DNA from: Hanleya hanleyi
Taxonomy: Eukaryota > Mollusca > Polyplacophora > Lepidopleurida > Hanleyidae
Reading direction: 5' to 3'
DNA length: 64,000 nucleotides
NCBI GenBank assembly: GCA_036873755.1
Contig: JAVTVY010018942.1
Span: 1-64,000, forward strand
Part shown: positions 41,400 to 52,044 of the stretch, piece after piece
Numbering within the stretch: the first letter of the stretch is position 1
Layout: each line of letters starts with the position of its first letter
Made by a program: the position numbers and the translations under genes
Notes under the pieces: generated by a model
The model's database searches: none
What the model was told of the DNA's origin: nothing
What the model saw: only the letters and a program-made list of their open reading frames with translations

Positions 41400-42420
41400 A
41401 AGATACTGCCAAGAAGCCATATGACCCCGCAGGCAAATATACTGGTTGCATATTTCTAAACACGGCACAATAACCAAAACTGATCCCTATGGTGTTCTAT
41501 TTGTGCCAAGTTTCCGTCGCCTTTTAAAAACGCGACGTCGCCTTTTGAAACGCGACGTCGTGTTTCGAAACGCGACGTCGCGTTTTTAAAACACGACGTC
41601 GCCTTTTGGAAAACACGACGTCGCCTTTTAAAACGCGACGTCGCGTTTCTTTCCTATGTTTTTGCATTGTAAAACTCGACACAACGGAACTCGACGTCGC
41701 GTTTTCAAAAGGCGACGTCGTGTTTCACCCACGTCTTGTTTGGCAATGTTAAAAGATAGGAAAGAAACGCGACGTGGCGTTTTAAAACGCGACGTCGTGT
41801 TTTTTAAAAGGCGACGTCGCGTTTTCAAAAGGCGACGTCGCGTTTCAAAACGCGTCGCCTTTTGAACGACGACGTTTCGCGACGTTTCGAAACGCGACGT
41901 CGCCTTTCGAAACGCGACGTCGCCTTTTGAAAACGCGACGTCGCCTTTTAAAAAACACGACGTCGCGTTTCTTTCCTATCTTTTAACATTGCCAAACAAG
42001 ACGTGGGTGAAACACGACGTCGCCTTTTGAAAACGCGACGTCGAGTTCCGTTGTGTCGAGTTTTACAATGCAAAAACATAGGAAAGAAACGCGACGTCGC
42101 GTTTTAAAAGGCGACGTCGTGTTTTCCAAAAGGCGACGTCGTGTTTTAAAAACGCGACGTCGCGTTTCGAAACACGACGTCGCGTTTCAAAAGGCGACGT
42201 CGCGTTTCAAAAGGCGACGTCGCGTTTTGAAAAGGCGACGGAAACTTGGCACAAATAGAACACCATAGATCCCTGTGATAATCTGTGTCTTAGCCACGCT
42301 TTTATGGTAAATGTTCATGTGGACATGTTGAATGGCATGACCACACGGTTCCTAGCACCGACATGAGCGGTCTTACATAAAAATATTGTTACGATTGGCG
42401 TTTCAAATTGGATCTGAACA
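41400..42420 (-). repeat. Repeat X copy interrupted by a palindromic element
   Basis: Left part (41400-41487): GCAAATATACTGGTTGCATA and CCAAAACTGATCCC. Right part (42268-42420): GATCCCTGTGATAATCTGTG, CCACGCTTTTATGG, ATGTTCATGTGGACATGTTG and CCGACATGAGCGGTCTTAC. Joined, they follow the order of the uninterrupted copy at 5038-5260. No intact open frame. Confidence 0.7.
41488..42267. mobile_element. 780 bp near-perfect palindrome of GCGACGTCGC units
   Basis: Ends TATGGTGTTCTATTTGTGCC and its exact inverse. The direct repeat GATCCC flanks it on both sides (41482-41487 and 42268-42273). Inside are 24 GACGTC hexamers in GCGACGTCGC-CTTTT-type units, plus two mirrored unique blocks (CATTGTAAAACTCGACACAA and CTTTTAACATTGCCAAACAA or inverses). 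The arms match almost base for base; the right arm has one extra ~26 bp unit and the centre (about 41877) is slightly disturbed. Frames read as Arg-rich repeats and are artefacts. It is a non-autonomous foldback element with a clean target duplication. Confidence 0.85.
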
Positions 42421-42827
42421 ATGATTGAGTGGAATCACTATAGCAGTTAATTAGAATTTCAAGGAAACTCAGTCGTTAGTCGCACATCACAATTTGTACG
42501 ATTGTTTATGATCTCGCATTTTGCAATCTCGATTCTTATTCATGTAGCTCTGTTTATTCTCTTTATTTTCGGGTACTGAGACTCGTCGGGCATTTAAAGG
42601 GGAATCCCCTCTCAATACCAGGGTTATTCGTAATTGCCTATATCGATATGGCATCCACGTTTTCTTTACATTAGTGTCACGATCTTATCTAATAAGGAAC
42701 TCGAGCTGGGTACATACATTTAAGTGACGAAAGATGTATCTGCAAACACTTAGATGTAGACATTCTAGCTGCGAAAGAGCAAATACATTGAGCAGTCATT
42801 ATTAAGACGCTGATTGAAATTCATAAA
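42421..42827. other. 5' flank of the 42828 gene
   Basis: No TATA box or other element could be assigned with confidence. Confidence 0.4.
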
Positions 42828-42891
42828 ATGGCAGAGTTCAAGAAGGTATTGTGTCGAATACTAGTTGTTGCTCTACTACTATGTACAGTCG
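42828..42891 (+). CDS. Exon 1 of a secreted Gly/Arg-rich protein gene
   Basis: ATG at 42828 in the context CATAAAATGG opens MAEFKKVLCRILVVALLLCT, a typical signal peptide with a basic N-region and a long hydrophobic core. A strong splice donor (GTCG|GTAAGTAA) follows at 42892, in phase 1. Joined to the acceptor at 45153 the frame stays open and completes the signal peptide with GLQFSDA, a plausible cleavage region. Intron 1 is 2261 bp and holds a homopolymer-bounded repeat and a MITE fragment. Confidence 0.6.
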
Positions 42892-43162
42892 GTAAGTAAT
42901 TTACAGTCGTTCCTGTGTCTCTAGATACTGAATGCAATGTTTTAGTATATTAGTCTGATCTGAGAACGGAGTTGCTGCATTAAGACCTCACAGCGCATTT
43001 CCACGTGACTTTCCGTGATCGCACGAGAAAATTTAGACTTTAGCCCACCAAATTTAATAAAGGTCCTGCTCCACTAATCCCTAATCATAAAGTCCTGATC
43101 CATCAATTACTAATCGAAAAGACCTGATTCATTAATCCCTAATCGTATAGTCCTGTGGCAAA

Positions 43163-43675
43163 ATGCCCCCCTCCCCCAAACCCAAACTTTTTGCGCGATC
43201 TCCGGAACGACAAAAAGTGGGGAGCTGAAATTCCTTGATTTTATAGTTTATCATATTTGGGTCATTTTGAGCCTATTTGCATAACCCCCAGAACAGAGGA
43301 TCACGGGTAAATTCAAGATGGTGTCCGCGTGGGGTACCGGGAAAATGATGTTTTTGTCATATTTCTTCAAAATTCCTGCTTTTCCGCGATGAAAAGTGGG
43401 ACAAAAACTATTTTATTTCACATCACATTAATATTTACTAATTTATCATGCAGTTTTTGGTGAGAAATTGCATAAATAAAAAAATTGGAAAATCCGACCG
43501 AAAAATCGACCCCAAAATGCCGTTTTTTGAAAATGACGTCATTATGACGTCATCAAAGCGGTCATCTTGGATTATTTTTTTTTACATTTTCTGGTAGATC
43601 TTGACCCAAGGGTATAATGTGCTACGTTTCAGCCCCCTAGCTCAAGGGGTAAGAAAAATAATTAGGAGGAGGCGC
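43163..43675 (-). repeat. Homopolymer-bounded repeat, inverse full copy in intron 1
   Basis: From GCCCCCCTCCCCC, through CGATCTCCGGAACGACAAAA and ATGACGTCATTATGACGTCA-like paired sites, to AGCCCCCTAGCTCAAGGGGT and AATTAGGAGGAGG. Inverse of 37539-38078. Confidence 0.7.
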
Positions 43676-43679
43676 ATTA

Positions 43680-43885
43680 TAGTGTTGTATCAGAAGCGAT
43701 ACAACATTTTACAAATGTTAAATTCAGCATTGTAAAGTGTTGTATTGCTCCTGATAAAGCACTATTATATTGGATATAACACTTTTTTCATCATTTTCTG
43801 AGAGTGATACAGGGGTAACACTTTACATAATGCTGTCACTCCTCAGACATTTATAATGTTAAATACAACACTTTGAGTTAAGAAT
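43680..43885. mobile_element. Fragment of the ATTTAACATTATAAATG MITE family
   Basis: GTTGTATTGCTCCTGATAAA, TTGGATATAACACTTTTT and CACTCCTCAGACATTTATAA match the right half of 29207-29704. Intronic. Confidence 0.6.
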
Positions 43886-45152
43886 CAAGCAAGCATAAAC
43901 ATGATCAGTAAGAATATTTACGTTTGAACATAGGAATTTTTTCCATATATCAATAACATTCTGCTACTGATTTGCAGGGTATACCAGCAATACGCACCGG
44001 AAAAGGTGAATAAATTGCAAAGGGCTCGCTAACAAAAAAATATATACATAAACATAAAAGGCGGAGCCGCAAATATACAGCTCATCAAAATAATCGTGTA
44101 TGCCTTATACTCTGCAGACAAGTATGGATGGTTTGTCAAACTCCTGCATATCAATCTTTATTATTGGAGCATGGGGGCATCTGTCATAGCCTTTTTATAT
44201 AGTAGACTTCCATGCACATCGGTTACCTGAAATCTAGATTATGACAAGGTGGATAGTCGAAACGTCTCTTTTCCCATTCTACAAATCCGGTACAAATTAT
44301 TCCGTACACGAAAGTTATACAGAAAAGAAATTCTGCAGCCATTTTTGGCTGAATTGGACTACCGGTACACTGTATCAATAAAGCGAATAAAATATATAAA
44401 ATAATGTAAAAAATGTTCTGACCTTCCTTCTCATACTGTGACATTAAACCAATTGCCCCTACCCCCGCCCTCTCCCCCACCCCCCGCCCACTCCTTCTCA
44501 CTGCGAAACACATATATTACTTTGATATGGTCGGTCTGATTATCGTCTGAATGAACTAATTAAGGGACCATATTTTTTCACCAGCCAGTGGAGCAATTAA
44601 ATTTTATATTCACCCAAACTGAGTTAAACTTCAGTTCAGTTAACTTACCGGTACACAATTGTATTAATAATAGGAGCAGGCCATCAAACCACAACCTTTA
44701 TATAGGATATGGTCAAACCAAAGTGTCGCTAGCCGGCAAAACTAGTATTTATTCCAATGTCCATCCACAAATAACAAATTTGTATGGGTTTTACCCCGCT
44801 CTTTACCCCATCTCCCACCCAACGAGGCAATTCGCACCAGAAACAAGTTAGTATGATTTCAAATAGCACTGTGGCTCAGTCAAATGTAGTAGACATACAT
44901 TGTGGCTCAGATAATTCTGAAGTAGGCTGAATTGAGCCAAATATGTTTTATTCCAACACAACATGGGCAATACGCATGAAGCGTGTACTCTTGTGAAACG
45001 TAGCCGGCTTATGTACATTTTAGGTAGATGACATTACTGTCATATACGACGTCACCTAGTCGGTGAAGATAATTTAACCCAATCGGACCATGGCTTTGAT
45101 GCGCACAACCGACGTTCCCTAATTAAGTTTCTGTTTTCCATGTTGATGTCAG
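43886..45152. other. Intron 1 remainder, no other feature
   Basis: Short frames at 44223-44513 (minus) and 44588-44851 (plus) lack motifs. A C-rich tract lies near 44460-44495. The acceptor region reads TTTCCATGTTGATGTCAG. Confidence 0.4.
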
Positions 45153-45264
45153 GTTTACAGTTTTCTGACGCCAGAGGAGGTGGTCGTGGTGGGGGTAGGC
45201 GTGGTGGGCGTGTCCGTAGCTCAGGCGGTGGTGGATATACTTCCGATGGAATAATGTGTGCAGG
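45153..45264 (+). CDS. Exon 2 of the secreted Gly/Arg-rich protein gene
   Basis: After the acceptor at 45151-45152 the frame from exon 1 continues as GLQFSDARGGGRGGGRRGGR, VRSSGGGGYTSDGIMCA, up to a donor G|GTAAGA at 45265 (phase 2). The mature N-terminus would be an RGG-type Gly/Arg-rich segment, which in a secreted protein suggests an unstructured basic region, as in some matrix or antimicrobial-like precursors (inference). The layout of signal peptide followed by RGG repeats superficially recalls vertebrate Shadoo, without evidence of homology. The following exon is uncertain. Confidence 0.5.
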
Positions 45265-45285
45265 GTAAGATTTTATAAAACATTA

Positions 45286-45553
45286 AGGTGGCATTGATGC
45301 CGCCACAACCACAATCACTAACTTACCAATATACCAAGGTGAGATCGATCCCATGTTTGATCCACATCAGCATGCATTTTTTGCTTTTCAGTACCATCCA
45401 ATCCCACTTAATTTTCTTTCAGATAGGGTACCGGCTTCGCGTACGTTTTGCAAGGATAAATACCGGTTTATTCAAATTGGGGTCACCATCACACCTCATG
45501 ATATAGTTGGATTAACGAATAATAATATAGTTATATGGAGCAAACCCCCTTAA
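45286..45553 (+). CDS. Possible later exon, frame unresolved
   Basis: An open frame ends NNNIVIWSKPP and contains FDPHQHAFFAFQYHPIPLNF and KDKYRFIQIGVTITPHDIV, which looks protein-like. However, splicing from exon 2 (phase 2) to the best acceptor, GCTTTTCAG near 45390, selects a different frame that ends HLMI. I cannot decide between them. It might be an exon of the 42828 gene or chance. Confidence 0.25.
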
Positions 45554-45950
45554 AGTTAGATCTTTGTTGATAGAATTGTACATGAATTTCTTTCTCAAAT
45601 ATGCATATAATATTTCATGTAAATAAAATTTGCATATAATATTTCATTTAAATAGAATTATTAAATGGGAGTCTCCAGGTTTGTTCTTTTCAAACTGCAC
45701 AAAAACTCGGACTACTGTTTTAATGAATCATGATATTTCTATAAAACTGAGATTATTGACATAGTATTTATTAAACGTAGTCATATTTGAATACAATTAT
45801 GAATAGGCCTATAGTTGTCTAACAACGAGTATGTAATTTCAGTACATCAACGATTTCAAATTAAATTATCCTTATAAAAATAAATTCAGCTTAAAATATA
45901 TTATCTTGTCGTATGGTCAGATTATTTTTCTGGTCTGTAGGGTCTTAGAG
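45554..45950. other. No recognisable gene
   Basis: Contains a duplicated TGCATATAATATTTCATNTAAATA segment (45602-45660). Otherwise nothing. Confidence 0.4.
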
Positions 45951-46130
45951 TTTTTTAATAATAGCATCTTGAAGTCTCGTATTTGTGCAAAATCATTTTT
46001 TTTATGTGAAAACACTATTTCTGTCCGTAAACATATGAAGTCAATCTACACCCAACACTATTTCTGTCAGTAAACATATGAAGTCAATCTACACCCAAGA
46101 TGAACTGATGCCGTTGCTGTTGTTCATAAA
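45951..46130. repeat. CATATGAAG family repeat with tandem 47 bp unit
   Basis: AATAGCATCTTGAAGT matches 9020. AACACTATTTCTGTCNGTAA then CATATGAAGTCAATCTACAC occurs twice in tandem (46012-46095). Related to 9069-9178. Confidence 0.5.
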
Positions 46131-46196
46131 TCCTAAGACCAGGGCACTGGAAAATACCCGGCCCATAAATACTTTGAGCTAGGTGAACATTCTTCT

Positions 46197-47107
46197 AGTA
46201 GGCCACCCAACACCCAACCCAAAGATGGCTAGAAAACTTTTTGATGGCATCGCGTGTTAAAAGCTGTCATCCAGGCTTAATCAGCTCTACATGGTATGCA
46301 GATAACGATGTGACCGGATGAACTTCTCACTTTTGACCTTTAAGGTCATTTTTGAGGTCATAAAGGCCATTAGAGGTCAAATAAGGATAAAGCATTTATT
46401 TTTTGCGATATCTTCGTAGAGGAAGATTGATTGCGACTGTTTTTTTTAACTTGCTTCATTTCTTGTTCTGGTCTTACTTACTGGTGATTTGCATATTCAC
46501 AGATGCAATGGATTATGGGACATTTCAACACTATCAGACCTTGGGGGGGGGGGGGCATTGTGGCCCCCTTCCCAAACTGTCTGCCCTATCTTCGGATCGG
46601 CAAAAAATGGGAGCTGACACTCCATGGCTTTGTAGTTTATCATATTGAGGTCATGTTGAACCTATTTGCATAGCTTCGAGCAGAAAATCATTGGTAAATT
46701 CAAAATGGCGGCCATGTGGCGGATCGGAAAAAAATGTTGTTTTCGTCATTTTTGGTTCAAATTCCTACTTTTCTGCTTTACTAGGCGCCATATTGAATTT
46801 CCCCATGATCATTTGTACCAGTGATTATGCAAATATTTTGAAAATGAGCCCACTTGAACAAAATATCAAGTGTTAAAGATTGAGCCAGCTTCAATCTTTA
46901 ATTACTAAGCTTTCACGAAAAGTATAATATATCCTTATTTGAACCCACGTGACCTATTTGGCATAAAAATGACCTTTAAGGTCAAAAGCAAGAATGTCAT
47001 CCGGTCACATCTCAATCCCCACAACATGTAGAGTTGATTAAGCGTGGATGATTGCTTTTAACACGCGATGCCTCAAAAGTGTTTTTTCGTCTCTTGGCTG
47101 GCCTACT
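46197..47107. mobile_element. Foldback element carrying a homopolymer-bounded repeat
   Basis: AGTAGGCCACCCAA at the left pairs with TTGGCTGGCCTACT at the right. Further in, GCATCGCGTGTTAAAAGCTG pairs with CTTTTAACACGCGATGC, and TTTGACCTTTAAGGTCATTT with ATGACCTTTAAGGTCAAA. The interior 46540-46870 is a diverged inverse copy of the 37539 repeat (GGGGGGGGGGGG, CGGATCGGCAAAAAATGG). Frames at 46403-46648 and 46691-46876 are artefacts of these repeats. Confidence 0.65.
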
Positions 47108-47390
47108 ATTCCGTACACGATATTTTATTTTGTCACCCGAATCCGCACCTCAACATTCTCACTTACCAGCACCAGGCCATGTCAGGTTTGTTGTAAGAAA
47201 TTGATTACTGTCAAATATTAAGACCATTATCTTTAGTGTTTGCCGACAGCGATTTATTCCCTGCAGACCGACAACTTTTAAGTTTGGCTGGTGATTACAG
47301 TGCATGAAATAGACAAACCACAAACATGTACTGAATTTGCTTAATGAAACGGGGATATTTCTTGCCGGATCAATAAAAACACATGAGTAG

Positions 47391-47675
47391 TGTGACTAAC
47401 GTCGCAGGACCTACGAAGTAGGATGAGGAAGATGACTTGGGGGTTCAAGCGTAATGTTATAGGTCACCTAAGCAGGTCAAATTTTCATCAAAATAAGTCA
47501 GCTCAGAACTTGCTGGTAACAATTCCCTAATGCACCTTCTTGCCAAAAATCAAGGTTCTAATTTCCGCGGTTCTCCTTATTTTGCCGACGAAAGGATTCG
47601 GATGGACTGACTCACTCACTCACTCATTACCGGACAATTTGCAAATGAGGGCCTACTTCGCAGGAAAAGAGATAC
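47391..47675 (+). mobile_element. CCTACGAAGTAG element, short copy B
   Basis: Starts GAGTAGTGTGACTAACGTCG, CAGGACCTACGAAGTAGG and ends CATTACCGGACAATTTGC..GGCCTACTTCGCAGGAAAA. Only the two ends of the longer copies are present, so it is an internally deleted derivative of about 285 bp with terminal inverted CCTACGAAGTAGG / CCTACTTCGCAGG. Confidence 0.65.
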
Positions 47676-47756
47676 GGCGATGTCCGGGTTTAAGATTCCG
47701 TTTTTGTTACATTTTGAGAAGAGCCTGTGGTATGAGGATATGTCACGCGATGTGCT

Positions 47757-49422
47757 ACATGAGCAGTGTGACTAACGTCACAGGACCTACGAAGTAGAGT
47801 AGGCATTAGGACTCGAACGGGAACTGAACTCTTGGAAATCCCCACCCCCAGCTGAAATCCTGCCTATATTAAGATGGGCACCGCCCAAGTCAGAATCGCC
47901 AGTAATTTTCATCAAAAATCACCAGAAATTTTCATCAAAAGTAGGTCAGCTCAGAACTTGTTGGTAACAGTCTCCTAATGCACCTTCATTCCAAAAATAA
48001 ATAACGATCGCCGGTTTAATTTTACAATTTTTTAACTAAAGGAAACAGATTGAATAATAAAAAGTTCAGTAGATTTCAAGCTTTACGTGTGAGAATACAT
48101 CTCTTTAATGGTTTTCAGTGCCCTTGTCCAGGATCAAAACAACTTTTTGAATCGCATTATTTGCCCAACAATACAACAAATTTTTATATATAGTACTATA
48201 GTAGAAAGGTAGCATTTATGTAGTTTACGGTAATTCAACTCAAGACCAACACTTTCTCTGCACAAGATAATAAGGATTCTATGTCATTCTCCTGAGCATA
48301 ACCGGTACAAAGACGAATAAATAGCGTCTCTACATCACGTTGTTATCTAGATATATGAGACGACACATTTTGGGTATCGGCAATCTGATGAATGTACTAT
48401 TCCGGTTTTCTTGTTTCACATTATATTCTATGACGGTTGATCGATGATTTTCTTCATTGATAAACATTAAACCACCTCAGCTTCGTTGTGTGAATCGGAA
48501 TTACATTGCTGTGACACACCAACACACTCCGTGGCAGTGATTCTGTATCCCTAATCAAGGAATCAAAATGGATCAAGATTTGAAATGACAAGAAAAATTT
48601 AGTCATATTTTGTTTACACATGTAATTTTTTGTTTAAATTATATCCCAGTGTGATATATAGTCAATATTCAAGAGGTACAAAAAAACTCAAAGTTACTTT
48701 ATCTAGTTAAATTCTACCCAAAGAAAATAAATGAAGATCCTTTAAACATGCCGGCATGGCTTTGTTTCACCCTCAGTAAACTTTTATCATTGTTGCTCAC
48801 ACAGACTAATCTGAAGGATGATACCACATCTTTCTTTCTTCTGCTGGGTTATTGCACCAGGCTGACTTAATTGGTTGATGTAGAATATTTCATCACCAGT
48901 GGGCAATCTGACCTGAATTTGAAGCCTGATTTTGGTCCGTGATGAAATGTTTGGATGTGAAATAGGATACACCTTAAAGGCCACAGTTTACATATATCTA
49001 TAACAATATAGCCTACTGAATTGTATGTATTAAGAATGGCAAGTTGCTAATAGCAGTGTAGATAAATGCACTAACAAATGATGGAAAATTAGCATTTCCT
49101 ATTTCATTATCACATCACGTTTTGTACTGTGTTATATATACAGTGAAACATACAGCCAAGGGTTCCCAATGGGCATGACAGTAGACTCGCTGAGCTAACA
49201 ATAAATAATAAAAAAAATATTATAAATAAAATTTTCATCAGAATTCGGTCAGCTCAGAACTTGCTGGTAACAATGCCCTAATGCACGTTCATGCCAAAAA
49301 TCAAGGTTCTAATGTCAAAGGTTCTCCTTATTTTGCCGACAAAAGGATTCGGATGGACTGACTCACTCATTACCGGACAATTTGCGATCTGTAGCCTACT
49401 TCGTAGGAAAAGACACACAGTG
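47757..49422 (+). mobile_element. CCTACGAAGTAG element, longest copy A
   Basis: Begins CATGAGCAGTGTGACTAACG, TCACAGGACCTACGAAGTAG and ends GATCTGTAGCCTACTTCGTA GG. The internal sequence is shared with copies at 49437, 50614 and 52045, but this copy retains ~365 bp (about 48333-48698) missing from the latter two. A minus-strand frame (48787-48984) reading LPTGDEIFYINQLSQPGAIT and ending SLCEQQ recurs in the inverted copy and, altered, in the third; it may be a relic of coding sequence. A TCACTCACTCA tract precedes the right end. Confidence 0.7.
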
Positions 49423-49436
49423 GCGTTCATGTTGAT

Positions 49437-50613
49437 TGATATTCCTACGAAGTAGGCTACAGATCACAATTGTCCGGTAATGAGTGAGTCAGTGAGGCAG
49501 TCAGTCAGTCAGTCAGTCCATCCGAATCCTTTCGTCGGCAAAATAAGGAGAACCGTTGACATTAGGACCTTGATTTTTGGCATGAACGTGCAATATGGCA
49601 TTGTTACCAGCAAGTTCTGAGCTGACCGAATTCTGATGAAAATGTGATTTATAATTATTTTTTTATATTTTTTATTGATGGCTCAGCGAGTGCACTGTCA
49701 TGCCCATCGGGAACCCTTGGCTGTATGTTTCACTGTATATATAGCACAGTACAAAATCTGGTGGGATATGCCATCCGTAATTGTTTTTATGAAATAGGAA
49801 ATGCTAATTTTCCATCATTTGTTAGTGCATTTATCTACACTGCTATTACCAACTTGCCAGCCTCAAAACACACAATTCAGTATATTGTTATAGATATATG
49901 TAAACTGTGGCCTTTAACGTGTATCCTATTTCACATCCAAACATTTCATCACAGACCACATCAGGCTTCAAATTCAGGTCAAATTGCCCACTGGTGATGA
50001 AATATCCTACATCAACCAATTAAGTCAGCCTGGTGCAATAACCCAGCAGAAGAAAGAAAGATGTGGTATCATCCTTCAGATTAGTCTGTGTGAGCAACAA
50101 TGATAAAAGTTCACTGAGGGTGAAACAAAGCCATGACGGCATGTTTAAAGAGTCTTAATTTATTTTCTTTGGGTAGAATTTAACTAGATAAAGTAACTTT
50201 GATCATGATGTGAAAATATGAGCACATACTTTGACTTTTTTTTATTAGGGGATACAGAATCACTGCCACGGAGTGTGTTGGTGTGTCACAGCAATGCAAT
50301 TCCGATTCACACAACGATGCTGAGGTGGTTTAATGTTTATCAATGAAGAAAATCACCGATCAACCGTCAAAGAATATAATGTGAAACAAGAAAACCGGAA
50401 TAGTACATTCATCAGATTGCAGATACCCAAAATATGTTGTCTCATATATCTAGATAACAACGTGATGTAGAGACGCTATTTATTCGTCTTTGTACCGGTT
50501 ATGCTCAGGAGAATGACACAGAATCATTATTATCTTGCGCAGAGAAGGTGTTGGTCTTGAGTTGAATTACCGTAAACTACATAAATGCTACCTTTCTACT
50601 ATAGTACTATATA
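49437..50613 (-). mobile_element. CCTACGAAGTAG element, inverted copy A'
   Basis: Starts TATTCCTACGAAGTAGGCTA immediately after copy A and runs inversely through the same modules to CTACTATAGTACTATATA near 50613, where copy C begins. With copy A it makes a ~2.4 kb palindrome centred near 49430. It still contains the segment missing in copies C and D. Confidence 0.7.
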
Positions 50614-51905
50614 CATGAGCAGTGTGACTAACGTCACAGGACCTACGAAGTAGAGTAGGCATTAGGACTCGGAACGCGAACTGAACTCTTGGAAATCCCC
50701 GCCCCCAGTTAGAATCCTGCCTATATTAAGATGGGCACCGCCCAAGTCAGAATCGCCAGTGATTTTCATCAAAAATCACCAGAAATTTTCATCAAAAGTA
50801 GGTCAGCTCAAGACTTGTTGGTAACAATCTCCTAATGCGCCTTCATTCCAAAAAAAAATAACGATCGCCGATTTAATTTCACAATTTGTTAACTAAAGGA
50901 AACAGATTGAATAATACAAAAGTTCAGTAGATTTCAAGCTTTACGTGTGAAAATATATCGATCTCTTTAATGGTTTTCAGTGCCCTTGTCCAGGTTCAAA
51001 ACAACTTTTTGAATCGCATTATTTTCCCAACAATACAACAATTTTTTATATATAGTACTATAGTAGAAATGTAGCATTTATGTAGTTTACAGTAATTCAA
51101 CTCAAGACCAACACCTTCTCTGCACAAGATAATGATTTCATGCCATTCTCCTGAGCATAACCGGTACAAAGACGAATAAATAGCGTCTACTTACTTTATC
51201 TAGTTAAATTCTACCCGAAGAAAATAAATTAAGACTCTTTAAACATGCCGTCATGGCTTTGTTTCCCCCTCAGTAAACTGTTATCGTTGTTGCTCACGCA
51301 GACTATTCCGAAGGATGATGCCACATCTTTCTTCTGCTGAGTTATTTAATTGGTTGATGTAGTATATTTCACCACGAGTGCGTAACTGTAACTTGACCTG
51401 AACTTGAGCCTGATGTTGTCTGTGAGGAAATGTTTCAAGGATGTGAAATAGGATACACGTTAAAGGCCACAGTTTACATATATCTAGATAACAATATACT
51501 GAATTGTGTGTAGGCTGGCAAGTTGGTAATAGCAGTGTAGAAAAATGCACTAATAAATGATGGAAAATTAGCATTTCCTATTTCATTATCCCATCACGTT
51601 TTGTACTGTGTTATATATACAGTGAAACATACAGCCAAGGGTTCCCGATGGGCATGACAGTGCACTCGCTGAGCTATCAATAAATAGAAGAAAAAAAATT
51701 ATAAATCAAATTTTCAGCAGAATTCGATCAGCTCAGAACTTGTTGGTAACAATGCCCTAATGCACGTTCGTGCCAAAAATCAAGGTTCTAATGTCGATGG
51801 TTCTCCTTATTTTGCCGACGAAAGGACTCGGATGGACTGACTCACTCACTCACTCACTCATTACCGGACAATTTGCGATCTGTAGCCTACTTCGTAGGAA
51901 TATTC
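50614..51905 (+). mobile_element. CCTACGAAGTAG element, copy C
   Basis: Complete from CATGAGCAGTGTGACTAACG to CTACTTCGTAGGAATA, with the ~365 bp internal deletion (join at AATAGCGTCTACTTACTTTA). It starts exactly where copy A' is cut, so one interrupts or replaced part of the other. Shares its deletion with copy D. The ~140 bp up to copy D has no feature. Confidence 0.7.
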
Positions 51906-52044
51906 ACATTGTTTTTAAAATTAAATAATTAGACCAATCAGCATGTTTGTTACTTAATTTCTTTACTAGTTAAAAGCTATTGTTCAGTTTGTTATTTTCA
52001 ACGTTCTGTGTGGAAGTTGATTAAATGTTCTTTATTACTATATA

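Noticed and set aside
41628..42268. Arg-rich frames (FKRRRRVL and similar) resembling nucleic-acid-binding peptides
   Set aside because: They are the translation of GCGACGTCGC-type units in a palindrome and occur on both strands.
45178..45264. Homology of the RGG-rich secreted protein to vertebrate Shadoo
   Set aside because: Similarity rests on composition (signal peptide plus Gly/Arg) without a shared hydrophobic tract or gene context.
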